From the NCBI GenBank assembly GCA_022793995.1, contig JAAWDY010000044.1:1-64000 (forward strand): DNA of 64,000 nt, read 5' to 3'. The position numbers and the translations under genes are program-made. Every line of letters starts with the position of its first letter. Positions within the stretch are counted from its first letter, which is position 1. Below are positions 41,528 through 51,984 of the stretch, in pieces. Origin of the DNA: Coprococcus sp. (GTDB lineage Bacteria > Bacillota > Clostridia > Lachnospirales > Lachnospiraceae). Below the pieces are notes generated by a model that was not told the DNA's origin, made no database searches, and worked only from the letters and a program-made list of their open reading frames with translations.

Positions 41528-42985
41528 TTAAAATACTTCTTTCAGAGTAGGATATAATTTCCTGAATTTTTGATATCGTTCTTCATACTTTGCGACAAGC
41601 CCCGGCTCCGGCTCTACTGTGTCCACGATCTTCACTAGTTTCGCGGCCGCTTCTTCCACACTCTTATATTCACCGCAGCCGACTGCTGCCAGCATAGCGG
41701 CACCATATCCCGGCCCTTCCTCGCTCTCGATCACATCCACCTTGAGGTTCATGACATTCGCGATCATCTTCTTCCACAGCGTGCTTTTTGCTCCGCCGCC
41801 GCAGATCTTTGTCCGTTCCATCTTGATTCCCAAGCTCTTCGCCACCTCCAGTGAATCCCGAAGCGCGAAAGCTACGCCTTCCAGTACCGCCTGCGTCATC
41901 TCCTCTCGGGTCGTGTCCATGGACATACCGAAAAATACAGCCCTTGCCCTGGGGTCATTGTGCGGAGAACGTTCTCCCATAAGATAAGGAAGATAGAATA
42001 CCTGATTCTCCCCAAGCTTTGTGATGCCTGCCTGTTCCGCCGCAAAATCCTTCGTCCGCAGGATATCCTCGCTCCACCATTTGTTACAGGACGCCGCGCT
42101 CAGCATACATCCCATCAGATGGTAATGCCCGTCCGCATGGGCAAAGGAATGGAGCGCATTATTCTCATCCACGCCAAACGACCTGCTGGAAATAAAAATC
42201 GTCCCTGACGTCCCCAAGGAAATGTTGCACATCCCATCTCCCACAGTCCCCGTGCCGACTGCCGCAGCGGCGTTATCCCCCGCTCCAGCAATGATCTTTA
42301 CATTCTCCGAAAGCCCCGTCTTTCTGGCAATGTCCGGCCTTAACGTACCGACCGGCTCATAGCTCTCGTACAGCTTCGGAAGCTGATCTTCCCTCATATC
42401 GCAGATTTCCATCATCTGTGGGGACCAGCACCGATGTTCTACGTCAAGGAGCAGCATCCCCGACGCGTCAGAATAATCCGTACAATGTACTCCGCTTAAA
42501 CGGTAGGCAAGATAGTCCTTCGGCAGCATGATCTTGTCGATCTTCCGGAAATTCTCAGGCTCATTTTCCTTCATCCAGAGGAGCTTAGGCGCAGTAAACC
42601 CTGCAAACGCGATGTTCGCCGTATACTCAGACAGCTTATCCTTCCCTATGCGCTCATTGAGGTAGTCCGTCTCCTTCTCCGTGCGTCCGTCATTCCATAA
42701 AATCGCCGGACGAATAACCCGATCCTCCTGATCCAGCGCGACCAGACCGTGCATCTGTCCTCCGAAGCTGATGCCTCTGACCTGGGATGCATCCGCGCCA
42801 TCCACCAGTTCCTTGATCCCTTCGATCGTTTTCTCATACCAGTCCTGCGGATCTTGCTCCGACCATCCTGGGTGCGGAAAATACAGTGGATACTCCTTTG
42901 ACACGATATTGCGAATCTTCCCCTCTTCATCCATAAGCAGCAGCTTGACTGCCGAAGTCCCAAGATCAACTCCTATGTACAACAT
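41528..42985 (-). CDS. xylB: xylulokinase
   Basis: 485 aa from ATG 42985 with AGGAGGGAAGGAT upstream; the longer upstream frame is not needed. FGGY-family sugar kinase: MLYIGVDLGTSAVKLLLMD, AILWNDGRTEKE, the second FGGY domain (GAGDNAAAAVGTG; KICGGGAKSTLWKKM). It phosphorylates D-xylulose for the pentose phosphate pathway. No xylA or xylose transporter lies alongside, so it may serve a dispersed regulon. Confidence 0.93.
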   Translation of the reverse strand: MLYIGVDLGTSAVKLLLMDEEGKIRNIVSKEYPLYFPHPGWSEQDPQDWYEKTIEGIKELVDGADASQVRGISFGGQMHGLVALDQEDRVIRPAILWNDGRTEKETDYLNERIGKDKLSEYTANIAFAGFTAPKLLWMKENEPENFRKIDKIMLPKDYLAYRLSGVHCTDYSDASGMLLLDVEHRCWSPQMMEICDMREDQLPKLYESYEPVGTLRPDIARKTGLSENVKIIAGAGDNAAAAVGTGTVGDGMCNISLGTSGTIFISSRSFGVDENNALHSFAHADGHYHLMGCMLSAASCNKWWSEDILRTKDFAAEQAGITKLGENQVFYLPYLMGERSPHNDPRARAVFFGMSMDTTREEMTQAVLEGVAFALRDSLEVAKSLGIKMERTKICGGGAKSTLWKKMIANVMNLKVDVIESEEGPGYGAAMLAAVGCGEYKSVEEAAAKLVKIVDTVEPEPGLVAKYEERYQKFRKLYPTLKEVF

Positions 42986-43152
42986 ATCCTTCCCTCCTTT
43001 AGAATTTTCGAGATGCCTGTTAACTCTGCTTAAAATTATGATACTATAGGTAAATTCCTGTGTAAACCCTGTTTTTCGCATCTGTTTTCCGTACAAAATG
43101 ATTGGCGTCGCATTGCAACGCCTGTAATCCTCGTTCATTCTATATCGCACAG

Positions 43153-43997
43153 TCAGGAAGAATATTCAAATTCAAAGGAAGCCCTGTCTGTTTCAAAAGC
43201 AAACAGGGTACAATCCCCTTTACAAAACCGGTAGAAAGCCCGGCAGGACGCACTTTCGTAAATCGTCCTTACCATATCTCCCTTCGCTGGAGCCTTAAGG
43301 GAGCGTCCTGATTGTTCGAGCATGCGTACATCCAATTCCAGATTGCCCTGTTTCACCCGAACCATTTCATTTTGTATCTTGACAACTTTTGCTCCCAGAT
43401 AAGTAGCGATCCTATACTCTTTCCCTCGCCATAATACAACACCAATAATACCGGTAAAACGAATCTTGCCATGGGAATATCCGCCACTGACAACATCAAA
43501 GAGCCATCAGGAATAAAACACTGTGTCCACATATACTCTTTAGGAAATGACCGGCCACAGTCTCCTTCCCAATATCCCCATGCATTCTGGAAAGAATATT
43601 TTCGCCCGTTGATACACGCATTTCCTCTAACCGAATGGCACATACTCCAAATGCTGTGACGGCATTCCATAAATGGCGCCAGTACAAATGGTCCCATAAT
43701 ATCATATTTTAATGCGAAACGAGGTCCAAAATACAACGTTCCCCTAACAGTTACCCGCGGCGTGTGTATTGCAAGATGTATGCCTTTCTCACTAAATCGA
43801 TTTTCTCCGATAAAAATATTTCGTTTTGTCCGTTTAAAAACATCCGCCGGAAACATAACTGTCCAGGCATCATTGTCCGTGATAACCTGAATAGAGCAGG
43901 CACGTTTATGTCCCATGTTGTGAATGGCAGGTATTACTGCCAAAGTCTGCGTATCGGACTGGCATTTCAAATACCAGCCATAAAAAGAATGATTCAT
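43153..43997 (-). pseudogene. tocopherol cyclase-like gene with a frameshift
   Basis: Two overlapping minus-strand frames encode one protein. 43353-43997 (214 aa) gives the N-terminal part (MNHSFYGWYLKCQSD...CGRSFPKEYMWTQCF). In the other frame, from about 43460 down to 43153, the sequence continues as GFTGIIGVVLWRGKEYRIAT and then LGAKVVKIQNEMVRVKQG. The break lies near 43455-43465 (TTCG-TTTTACC), consistent with one missing base. Many Clostridia carry intact tocopherol cyclase-like lipid/beta-barrel proteins of this form. It is either a true pseudogene or a sequencing error. Confidence 0.78.
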
Positions 43998-44067
43998 CTA
44001 CTTATCTCCATGAAAAATAATAATACTTATTTTTCCACAAATACGTTCAAGCTATTCAAAATTGCGG

Positions 44068-44096
44068 TTGTGGTATACTGCTTTTTTGTGTATACT
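44068..44096 (+). promoter_or_regulatory. promoter of the AAA/nuclease gene
   Basis: TTGTGG (44068-44073), 17 nt, TATACT (44091-44096), 25 nt before ATG 44121. Confidence 0.65.
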
Positions 44097-44120
44097 AGAC
44101 TTGAAAAGAGGTGACTTTGC

Positions 44121-45713
44121 ATGGGAGCTTACTTAAATCCTGGAAATGAAAAATTCGCACAGTGTATCAATTCAGAGATATATGTTGATAAGACCGGCCT
44201 GATCCGCTACTGCAACCGGGTAATTAATTCACTGCAAAAATATATCTGCATGAGCAGGCCCCGCAGGTTCGGCAAATCTGTAACAGCGGACATGCTGACT
44301 GCATACTACAGCCGGGGATGCGATTCCCGGGGGCTTTTTGAAAAATGCGAGATTGCCAGGGATGAGCAGGGTGCGAAACACATGAACCAATATAATGTCC
44401 TGTTCCTGAATATGCAGGAATTTTTGAGCCGGACAAATTCTATGGAAAATATGCTGGATTTGTTGAAAAACCGGACCGTCCGCGACCTGACAAAAGAATA
44501 CCCAGATGTAGACTATTATGACAAAAAAAATTTAGCAGGATGTATGCAGGATATATATGATGAAGTCAAGATTCCTTTCATCTTTATCATTGACGAATGG
44601 GACTGCATTTTCCGGGAATATAAGTCTGATTCTGATTCTCAGAAGATGTACCTTGATTTTCTGCGGGATTTGCTCAAAGATAAAGGATATATTGCGTTAT
44701 GCTATATGACCGGAATCCTTCCAATCAAAAAATATGGCACACATAGCGCTTTAAATATGTTCGATGAATTTTCCATGACATTCCAGGGTGCCCTTGCACA
44801 GTATGTCGGATTTACCGAAGATGAAGTCAAGGAATTATGCCTGCGGTATCATATGGACTTTGAAGAAACAAAAAAATGGTATGACGGCTACCAGCTGGAA
44901 GATGTGGGTTCCATCTACAATCCACGATCCGTCGTCAGTGCCATGCGGTTCGGCAAGTTCCAGTTTTATTGGAATCAGACAGAGACTTTCGAGGCCCTCC
45001 GCTCCTACATTGACATGAATTTTGAAGGGCTGAAAGACGCGGTCATCGACATGATGAACGGCAGGAACCGAATTTCCGTGGACGTAAGAAGCTTCACAAA
45101 CGATATGGTGACCTTCCATTCCAGGGACGACGTCCTAACCCTCCTCGTGCATCTGGGATACCTGGGATACTTAAGCGACACCGGAGAGGTCTTCATCCCA
45201 AACCAAGAAATATTGAATGAATATGTAACTGCCATCAGTAACTCTGATTGGGGCGAAGTCTCCAAAGCCTTGAAAAACTCAAAAGCGGCATTGGAAGCAG
45301 TCTGGAATCGCAATGAAACACTTGTCGCAAAAGCTGTGGAAGAAGCCCATTTTGAAAGCTCTTATCTACAGTACAACGATGAAAATGCCCTTAGCTATAC
45401 GATCTCGCTTGCATTTTATGTGGCCCGCAATTACTATACGGTGATAAAAGAACTTCCGACCGGAAAAGGACGGGCGGATATCGTATATCTCCCAAGAAAA
45501 CAATTTTCCGACAGGCCCGCCCTTCTGGTAGAGTTAAAGTGGAATAAAACTGCCGAAAGCGCCATTAAACAGATAAAAGAAAGGCGCTACCCTAAGGTGC
45601 TAGAAGATTACAGCGGGAACCTGCTCCTGGTAGGCATAAACTACGATGAAAAAACCAAAAAACATACTTGCAAAATTGAATCTCATTCGCTTTCATATCG
45701 AGGTTCTTTGTAA
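44121..45713 (+). CDS. AAA-ATPase-like / PD-(D/E)XK nuclease superfamily protein
   Basis: 530 aa with two domains: an N-terminal AAA-like ATPase (PRRFGKSV Walker A-type, FIFIIDEWDCIF Walker B) and a C-terminal PD-(D/E)XK fold with GRADIVYLP and LLVELKWNK. It belongs to a large expanded family in gut Clostridia and Bacteroidia, often present in many copies. Role unknown; defence or mobile-DNA functions have been proposed. Its own promoter and a following terminator suggest a stand-alone unit. Confidence 0.9.
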   Translation: MGAYLNPGNEKFAQCINSEIYVDKTGLIRYCNRVINSLQKYICMSRPRRFGKSVTADMLTAYYSRGCDSRGLFEKCEIARDEQGAKHMNQYNVLFLNMQEFLSRTNSMENMLDLLKNRTVRDLTKEYPDVDYYDKKNLAGCMQDIYDEVKIPFIFIIDEWDCIFREYKSDSDSQKMYLDFLRDLLKDKGYIALCYMTGILPIKKYGTHSALNMFDEFSMTFQGALAQYVGFTEDEVKELCLRYHMDFEETKKWYDGYQLEDVGSIYNPRSVVSAMRFGKFQFYWNQTETFEALRSYIDMNFEGLKDAVIDMMNGRNRISVDVRSFTNDMVTFHSRDDVLTLLVHLGYLGYLSDTGEVFIPNQEILNEYVTAISNSDWGEVSKALKNSKAALEAVWNRNETLVAKAVEEAHFESSYLQYNDENALSYTISLAFYVARNYYTVIKELPTGKGRADIVYLPRKQFSDRPALLVELKWNKTAESAIKQIKERRYPKVLEDYSGNLLLVGINYDEKTKKHTCKIESHSLSYRGSL

Positions 45714-45733
45714 TCTCAAATCTCAGACTATTT

Positions 45734-45761
45734 GACCTGCACTTGACTCCAAGCGCAGGTC
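45734..45761. terminator. terminator between convergent genes
   Basis: GACCTGC (45734-45740) with inner CTTG pairs to CAAG and GCAGGTC (45755-45761); CTTCTT follows. Confidence 0.75.
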
Positions 45762-45765
45762 CTTC

Positions 45766-46317
45766 TTATGGCTTTATTTTGGACAGTTCGATCCAATATC
45801 TCTGTACCACCCCGGATTCTCCAAGCCCTGGGACGTCCTCCACTTCATTTTCCAGCACCCCGCCGTTTGCGAGAATCGTTTTTGCCGAAGCAGGATTTTC
45901 TTTATCACAAGTGATAAGAAGCCGTTCCACTCCCTCTTTTTTACAGATGATGCAAAGCAGTTCCAGCATCTCCTTAGCATATCCCTTCCTTCGCTCTGAT
46001 GGACGGATGCTGTATCCAACATTTCCTCCATAATTCAGCAAAAATTCAGACAACCTTGTTCTGTGGTCGATGATTCCAACTACACGTCCATCCGAGAGCC
46101 GAACGGCTAGATATACATGAGAGGGAACATAATCCTCTCCATACTTTGCTTTCAAACGACCGTCAAAATTCAACCATTCTTCATAACTTTCCATCTTTTC
46201 AAGTCCTGCACAGCCATCGAAACTGCTGCCCGCCTCAAACATTTCCGCCCGGTAGTTCATAACCTCTTCCTCATGTTCTTTTGTCGGTCGTATAAGTCTT
46301 ATTCTTCCCATATACAT
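45766..46317 (-). CDS. GNAT family N-acetyltransferase
   Basis: 183 aa. An acetyl-CoA-binding motif A is visible (NVGYSIRPSERRKGYAKEML), followed by a C-terminal strand with LLITCDKENPASAKTILANGG. Similar proteins acetylate amines or ribosomal protein N-termini. Substrate unknown. GAGGAGA precedes ATG 46317. Confidence 0.9.
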   Translation of the reverse strand: MYMGRIRLIRPTKEHEEEVMNYRAEMFEAGSSFDGCAGLEKMESYEEWLNFDGRLKAKYGEDYVPSHVYLAVRLSDGRVVGIIDHRTRLSEFLLNYGGNVGYSIRPSERRKGYAKEMLELLCIICKKEGVERLLITCDKENPASAKTILANGGVLENEVEDVPGLGESGVVQRYWIELSKIKP

Positions 46318-46464
46318 ATTCTCCTCGCTTCTATTTCACCAAATGTTCCTATTTACTATATCACATATATGGTTACCTCGCAAGATGATATCCACGGATT
46401 GCAAATTCAACGGCAATAGGCTAAGATAAAGATACGAAAGTCAAAAGGTATGGAGGAACAAGCA

Positions 46465-47202
46465 ATGAGAAAACCAAAGATCGGAATCGCCGCAAATATT
46501 TTAATCATGGATAAAGGACCGGAGATGTTATTTGGCCTCTACCGGGCTTATGTAAATAACGACTATATAGAAAGCCTGGAGAAGAACGGCTGTATCCCCG
46601 TAATGCTCCCGGTTCTCCATAATACGGACGACGCCCGGGTACAGCTCGAAGGGCTGGACGGCCTTCTTCTCTCAGGCGGATACGATATTGACCCGCTTCT
46701 GTACGGCGAGATGCCGCGCAACGAACTCGGATTTACCATGAACGAGGTAGACTGCCATTACATCGCGCTCATCAAGGCAGCGGACGAGATGGGACTTCCA
46801 ATATTCGGTATATGTAAAGGAATGCAGATGCTTAACGTCGCGTTCGGAGGAACTGTTTATCAGGATCTCCATTCTCAAAAGCCAGACAGTTATCAGCACA
46901 CGCAGAACGCCCCCCGCTATTCGGCGAGCCATTCGGTAACAATAACAGAAGGAAGTTTTCTCGCAGGTGTGCTTGGAACCAAAGTAATGGTTAATTCTTT
47001 CCATCACCAGGCTGTAAAAGATGTAGCCAAAGGATTCCATGTCACAGCGTCGTCAGAAGACGGCGTTGTGGAAGCGATCGAAAAAGCAGGAAATCATTTC
47101 GTACTCGGAGTGCAGTGGCATCCTGAGATGATGGCAAAATTTGATAACGAAGACATGGCGCGGCTCTTCCAGGCGTTTGCAAAAATCTGCGGGAGGTCAT
47201 AA
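46465..47202 (+). CDS. gamma-glutamyl-gamma-aminobutyrate hydrolase-like (PuuD family)
   Basis: 245 aa from ATG 46465, best spaced from GGAGG; ATG 46450 contains that site and is less likely. Class I amidotransferase fold with nucleophile Cys in FGICKGMQM and His/Glu in GVQWHPEMM. It hydrolyses gamma-glutamyl amides (putrescine degradation or related). Given the nitrogen-rich neighbourhood, it may process gamma-glutamylated amines. Confidence 0.9.
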   Translation: MRKPKIGIAANILIMDKGPEMLFGLYRAYVNNDYIESLEKNGCIPVMLPVLHNTDDARVQLEGLDGLLLSGGYDIDPLLYGEMPRNELGFTMNEVDCHYIALIKAADEMGLPIFGICKGMQMLNVAFGGTVYQDLHSQKPDSYQHTQNAPRYSASHSVTITEGSFLAGVLGTKVMVNSFHHQAVKDVAKGFHVTASSEDGVVEAIEKAGNHFVLGVQWHPEMMAKFDNEDMARLFQAFAKICGRS

Positions 47203-47243
47203 GGTGCGCTGTCGATAGACGGTCAACCCGGGGGTAATTACAC

Positions 47244-47285
47244 ACAAAAGTAACCGTATCCTTGGCTTTAGGCGGTTACTTTTGT
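47244..47285. terminator. bidirectional terminator
   Basis: ACAAAAGTAACCG (47244-47256) and CGGTTACTTTTGT (47273-47285) pair perfectly over 13 bp, between convergent puuD-like and GPH transporter genes. Confidence 0.8.
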
Positions 47286-47296
47286 ATGTGGTCTAT

Positions 47297-48661
47297 TTAT
47301 TTTCCTTCCCTCTCACTCTTTATCTTTTCATTCGCGCCCTCCACATTCATCCTTGAAAGTACGATCATAATGAGTACGTCGATTACCAATGGAAGCCATA
47401 AATACATGATATGCAGCATATCGATACAGGACTGTGGCTGCACCTCAAGTTTACCGTTAAACTTACTGAATTCCAGAAGCCAGCCGGCCGCCGCTGTGCC
47501 AAGCCCTCCTCCCAGCTTCACGCCAAGCGAGGTGCAGGAATACATCGTTCCGTCCACTCTCTTCCCCTTTGTCAAAAACGTATATTCCGAGCAGGACGCA
47601 ATCACCGCGTTCATGTCTCCCTGCCACGGTCCCTGTCCCAGCGCGGCAAGCGCCGTAAACGCAAGCATCATCGGAACACTTCCTATATATCCGGCAAAGA
47701 CCACGAACGCCCTGCCGACAACAGCAATCATATATCCTCTCAAATTCAGCTTATACATACCGTTCCATTTTCCCACCAAGACAGGTGTGAAAACGAGCGC
47801 GACGATCAGCGGGATATTGGACGCCCAGGAAAATACACCGTAAAGATTTTCATTTTTGAGTACATAAGTCATGTAATAGATCCCGGAATTAATCATCGCT
47901 GTATATAACTGCTGCAAAATATATACTCCGCATATCATCAAGTAATATTTATTCGCCGCAAGGAGACGAAACGCCTCGGCAATCCCGTATTTCTCTTCCT
48001 CTACATTTTCCCCGCCGCCGCTTAACTCCTCCTCGGACAGCTCCTTTACCGAAAACACGGAGACAGTGTTGATTACAAGACCGATCACGGAATAAATCAC
48101 CGCTACGGTCCGCCAAGCCGCGGCCCCGCCGCCGCATTTTGCGACAAAACCAATTGTCACCGACTGGATGAGAAGGCTTGTGCCAAATGCAAAGATAAAC
48201 CGGTAAGACCCCATCTGCACCCGCTCTTTGCTGTTCTTCGTCACCAAAGAGGTGAGGGCTGAGTAAGCGATATTATTTGCCGTATAAAACACACCGTTCA
48301 GCAATGTGTATGCGATGAAGAACCATGCGTACTGCGCTGTCGTACCCCAGCTTTCCGGTATCGCAAAGATCGCCGCTAATGTGACCGCGCAACCGACGTA
48401 GCCGTACAGCATCCAGGGCCTCGCCTTTCCAAGCCTGCTTTTCGTCTTATCGATCATCGATCCAAAGAAAATGTCGGTAAATCCGTCAAATAATTTTGAA
48501 ACCGCGATCAAGGTTCCTACGATCCCCGCTGACAGCCCAACCGTATTGGTTAGATAAATCATAACAAACGAGGATAAGAATGCATATACCACGTTGCCCG
48601 CAATATCTCCGGAACCATATCCTACTTTGTTATACCACTTCAAATATGTCTTTTCTTCCAT
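47297..48661 (-). CDS. GPH-family sugar symporter (lactose-type locus)
   Basis: 454 aa, 12 membrane helices, glycoside-pentoside-hexuronide:cation symporter. The signature KVGYGSGDIAGNVVYAFLSSF at the start and DGFTDIFFGSMIDKTKSRLGKARPW are family landmarks. It lies directly downstream of lacZ on the same strand, so it probably brings in lactose or another beta-galactoside. The 209-nt gap (48662-48870) holds no gene I can recognise. Confidence 0.92.
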   Translation of the reverse strand: MEEKTYLKWYNKVGYGSGDIAGNVVYAFLSSFVMIYLTNTVGLSAGIVGTLIAVSKLFDGFTDIFFGSMIDKTKSRLGKARPWMLYGYVGCAVTLAAIFAIPESWGTTAQYAWFFIAYTLLNGVFYTANNIAYSALTSLVTKNSKERVQMGSYRFIFAFGTSLLIQSVTIGFVAKCGGGAAAWRTVAVIYSVIGLVINTVSVFSVKELSEEELSGGGENVEEEKYGIAEAFRLLAANKYYLMICGVYILQQLYTAMINSGIYYMTYVLKNENLYGVFSWASNIPLIVALVFTPVLVGKWNGMYKLNLRGYMIAVVGRAFVVFAGYIGSVPMMLAFTALAALGQGPWQGDMNAVIASCSEYTFLTKGKRVDGTMYSCTSLGVKLGGGLGTAAAGWLLEFSKFNGKLEVQPQSCIDMLHIMYLWLPLVIDVLIMIVLSRMNVEGANEKIKSEREGK

Positions 48662-48870
48662 AAGAAGGACACTCCTCTCTATTTTTTCGTTGTTGACAGT
48701 TGCTTTTCGCTTCCAGGAACCCTTTTCCGGAGTTATGCATGCTAAGGCTCCCGAAAGCCTATTGAACCGGCCGGATTACCGACGGATCAAATCATATTGT
48801 CTACAGACTGCTCACCATTCCTTCACAAACGATACGACGATCAGGCGATTCCATTCAGGAACCCCAAAGA

Positions 48871-51800
48871 CTATGATATGAACGGAGCTAATTGAAATTC
48901 AAAACAGAACCTTTCTTCATCAAAACGGTATTTTTCCATCACCGCGGGCCCGCAGCTGTTGGAACCGAGACCATTTAGCGCATAGTCCAGGCATAATATC
49001 GTATTTCCTGACTCTGCCAATTCAAAATTGTGCCTTTTCCCCTCCAATTCTTCCTGTGTATAGACGGACGCGTTAAATGAAAACCTTCTGTCCGACGCTG
49101 CCGCAATTCCAAATATCCTGCCGCCAACATCCTCTTTGTCTGCATCGCTTCCATCTCTGCCGCCAACGTCTCTGCCGCTGACTTCCACAAAATCGCAGTC
49201 GAAATGGCTTCCATTTTCTTGGGGCCGGATATAATCCTCATGTAACTGCGATACCTTTGCGTAATAAAGCCCGTGTGCCGCAGCCCTGTGCTTATCTCGG
49301 TAGCTTTCCATCGGACCGCATCCATAATAAGAAACATTTTCCAACTCGCCGGGCAGGAAAAGGCGGACTCCAAATCTGGGAAGATCCGGGAACTCTGTAT
49401 TCCTAATGGCGTCCAGCTTCGCATGGATGCCTCCTGTTACATCGATCGTCCAGATTGCCGTGATATCAAGTATGCGCTGCACAGTCGGAGCTAGAACCGC
49501 CATCTTGCTTTCGATCACAATTTTTCCCTCCGCTTGCCGCACTGCTGTGTCATATGCCCTTGCGTACGCCTCATGATAATGTGCCTTCTTCCACTCTTCT
49601 TTGATATACATATCATTATCGGTGGGCGCCCGCCAGATATTCAGCTCCATGGGCCTGTCAAGATATTCCCTTCCGGCAAAGCTCATTTTTTCAAACAAAC
49701 CGCTCTTCTTACTGTATGTGTAAACGAATTCGTTTCCTTCAACGACAATTTTCCCGTCCGTTTCCTCTATCTTCCATGTTCCGTCTGCATCTGTCCCGCT
49801 CTCAGGATTCAACAGCCTTGCCGCAGTCTGGTTTCTTCCATCCTCATTTTCAAGAAGAATCTCGTCAAACCCCAGTATATGCCCTGCGGGTACCAAAGGA
49901 GAATTCTCCCGGCTCTGGTATAGGATCTTCAAATACACTCTCCCGGTTTTTGGTATCTTCACATCCAGTACCACTCCCGCCTCGCTGTGCGGAGCCACGG
50001 AAAACTCCGGGAGCGCCCCTGTTTCCACACAGACGCCGTCGCAGGTCACCTCATAACGGAGCACAGCATACTCTTTCAGGTCAGTAAAATCCAGATAATT
50101 ACGAAGCCTCAATTCCTTTGTCTTCACATCATAGGAAACCACTCTTGCAGGGCGGTGCACGTTCTTATACTCCAACAGACCCGTATGCGGCGTGCGGTCC
50201 GGGTAGACAAGCCCGTCCATGCAGAAATTCCCGTCATGGACCGTTTCATTATGATCCCCGCCGTACAAATATTTTGTCTTCCCATTCTTATCCTTTCCGG
50301 CATAAACCGCATGGTCGCACCATTCCCACACGAATCCGCCGCACATCCTATCATTGCCGTGGACAAGCTGGAAGTAATCCTCCAGATCTCCGGGACCATT
50401 CCCCATAGCGTGGCAGTATTCCACTAACATAAAAGGCTTGCTGGCATCTTTTTCAAAATACTCCTCAATCTCATCAAAAGGCGGATACATCCTGCTGTAC
50501 AGGTCAAGATCCGAATAATCATAAATAACATCCTTTTTCCGATATCGCGCGCTCTCGTAATGCGTAATCCTTTCCGGGTCAAACTCCTTGGTCCACCGAA
50601 GCGCCTTTTCAAAATTACAACCATACGCGCTCTCATTTCCCATAGACCACATTAGGATACAGGGGCGATTCTTATCCCTCTGGACCATCCTCTGCACACG
50701 ATCTAAAATAGCCCCTTCCCAGGCCGGGTTATCCGCGATCCTCTCGTTCCATCCTTCCATCCGATTCTCGTCGGTATCGTCTTTATAATAAAGCATAAAC
50801 GGACCGTGTGCTTCGATGTCCGCCTCATCCATCACCATGAAACCATATTGATCGCACAGTTGATAAAAATATGGCGCATTCGGATAATGGCTGGAACGGA
50901 TGGCGTTGAAATTGTGCTGCTTCATCATAGCGAGGTCCTTCGTCAGCTGCTCTATACTGACGGAAAGACCGGTGACCGGATCCGAATCATGCCGGTTTAT
51001 GCCGTGCAGCTTTATCTTCTGTCCATTCAGATAAACAATTTTGTCCTTGATACAAATCGTCCTAAAACCCACCTGATCTGTAATGACCTCGTTTTCCGTC
51101 TCCAAAACAATGGTATATAAGTTCGGGCTTTCGGCGCTCCACAGTGCCGGCTCCTTGATTTCCAGAGAAATGTAATCTGCCTGAACTTTACCGGACGCCA
51201 GATCGTTTCCCTGCTTATCACAGACCGTGACCTTTGTATCAACCAGGCCGCTGATATACGAAATGTCTAACCTGATCTCTGCTTTCTTTTCAAAAATCTT
51301 TGTTGTGACCCGGTAATCGTAGACAAAATTTTCCGGCCTTTTCAGAAGATATACATCCCGGAATATCCCGCTCATACGGAACTTGTCCTGGTCCTCCAGG
51401 TAACTGCCGTCGCACCATTTCATAACAAGCGCCGAAAGAATATTTCTTCCCTCCCTAAGCGCCTGTGTGACATGAAATTCGCTCGTCGCATGGGATACCT
51501 GGCTGTATCCGATGTACTCTCCGTTAAGCCAAATATAGAAACACGAGTCCACCCCTTCAAAATTTAAGTACGCTTCCGGCGCCCGCTCATCCTCCTGATA
51601 ATCAAATTCGCACACATACGCGCCGCAGGGAATATCCTGCGGGACATAAGGCGGGTCGAACGGAAACGGATACCGGATATTCGTGTACTGATGGGAATCA
51701 TATCCAGCCATCTGCCAGACGCCCGGAACCTTGATCTCATCAAAACCGGATGTGTCAAGATCAGCCGCGTCAAATCCTTCTTTAAAAAATGGCTCTTTGA

Positions 51801-51984
51801 CATCATAGATACTCTCAAAATATCGGAACTTCCAGTCACCGTTCAAAAATTGGATACGGTCGGACTCTTCCCGACGCTCCGTCAGATGCTCCATCCTCCT
51901 TGACGCGGGAATGTAATACGCCCTGGGCGGCATCGTCCCTTCGTGCAGAACCTCCAAATCCTCATAATACCTTGGCACAATCAT
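48871..51984 (-). CDS. lacZ: beta-galactosidase (GH2)
   Basis: 1037 aa, full-length LacZ-type enzyme. Sugar-binding, immunoglobulin-like and TIM barrel domains are present. The acid/base is E451 (MWSMGNESAYG), the nucleophile E522 (MLVEYCHAMGN), and a C-terminal beta-galactosidase small-chain domain follows. An insertion near residue 995 (VSGRDVGGRDGSDADKEDVGG) is unusual and Gly/Asp-rich. It hydrolyses lactose or other beta-galactosides. Divergent from an AraC regulator and followed by a GPH symporter. AGGAGG precedes the start. Confidence 0.97.
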   Translation of the reverse strand: MIVPRYYEDLEVLHEGTMPPRAYYIPASRRMEHLTERREESDRIQFLNGDWKFRYFESIYDVKEPFFKEGFDAADLDTSGFDEIKVPGVWQMAGYDSHQYTNIRYPFPFDPPYVPQDIPCGAYVCEFDYQEDERAPEAYLNFEGVDSCFYIWLNGEYIGYSQVSHATSEFHVTQALREGRNILSALVMKWCDGSYLEDQDKFRMSGIFRDVYLLKRPENFVYDYRVTTKIFEKKAEIRLDISYISGLVDTKVTVCDKQGNDLASGKVQADYISLEIKEPALWSAESPNLYTIVLETENEVITDQVGFRTICIKDKIVYLNGQKIKLHGINRHDSDPVTGLSVSIEQLTKDLAMMKQHNFNAIRSSHYPNAPYFYQLCDQYGFMVMDEADIEAHGPFMLYYKDDTDENRMEGWNERIADNPAWEGAILDRVQRMVQRDKNRPCILMWSMGNESAYGCNFEKALRWTKEFDPERITHYESARYRKKDVIYDYSDLDLYSRMYPPFDEIEEYFEKDASKPFMLVEYCHAMGNGPGDLEDYFQLVHGNDRMCGGFVWEWCDHAVYAGKDKNGKTKYLYGGDHNETVHDGNFCMDGLVYPDRTPHTGLLEYKNVHRPARVVSYDVKTKELRLRNYLDFTDLKEYAVLRYEVTCDGVCVETGALPEFSVAPHSEAGVVLDVKIPKTGRVYLKILYQSRENSPLVPAGHILGFDEILLENEDGRNQTAARLLNPESGTDADGTWKIEETDGKIVVEGNEFVYTYSKKSGLFEKMSFAGREYLDRPMELNIWRAPTDNDMYIKEEWKKAHYHEAYARAYDTAVRQAEGKIVIESKMAVLAPTVQRILDITAIWTIDVTGGIHAKLDAIRNTEFPDLPRFGVRLFLPGELENVSYYGCGPMESYRDKHRAAAHGLYYAKVSQLHEDYIRPQENGSHFDCDFVEVSGRDVGGRDGSDADKEDVGGRIFGIAAASDRRFSFNASVYTQEELEGKRHNFELAESGNTILCLDYALNGLGSNSCGPAVMEKYRFDEERFCFEFQLAPFIS

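Noticed and set aside
48662-48870. Possible remnant gene between the GPH transporter and lacZ
   Set aside because: No frame is open for long; one segment vaguely resembles a degenerate palindrome half, but not enough to annotate.
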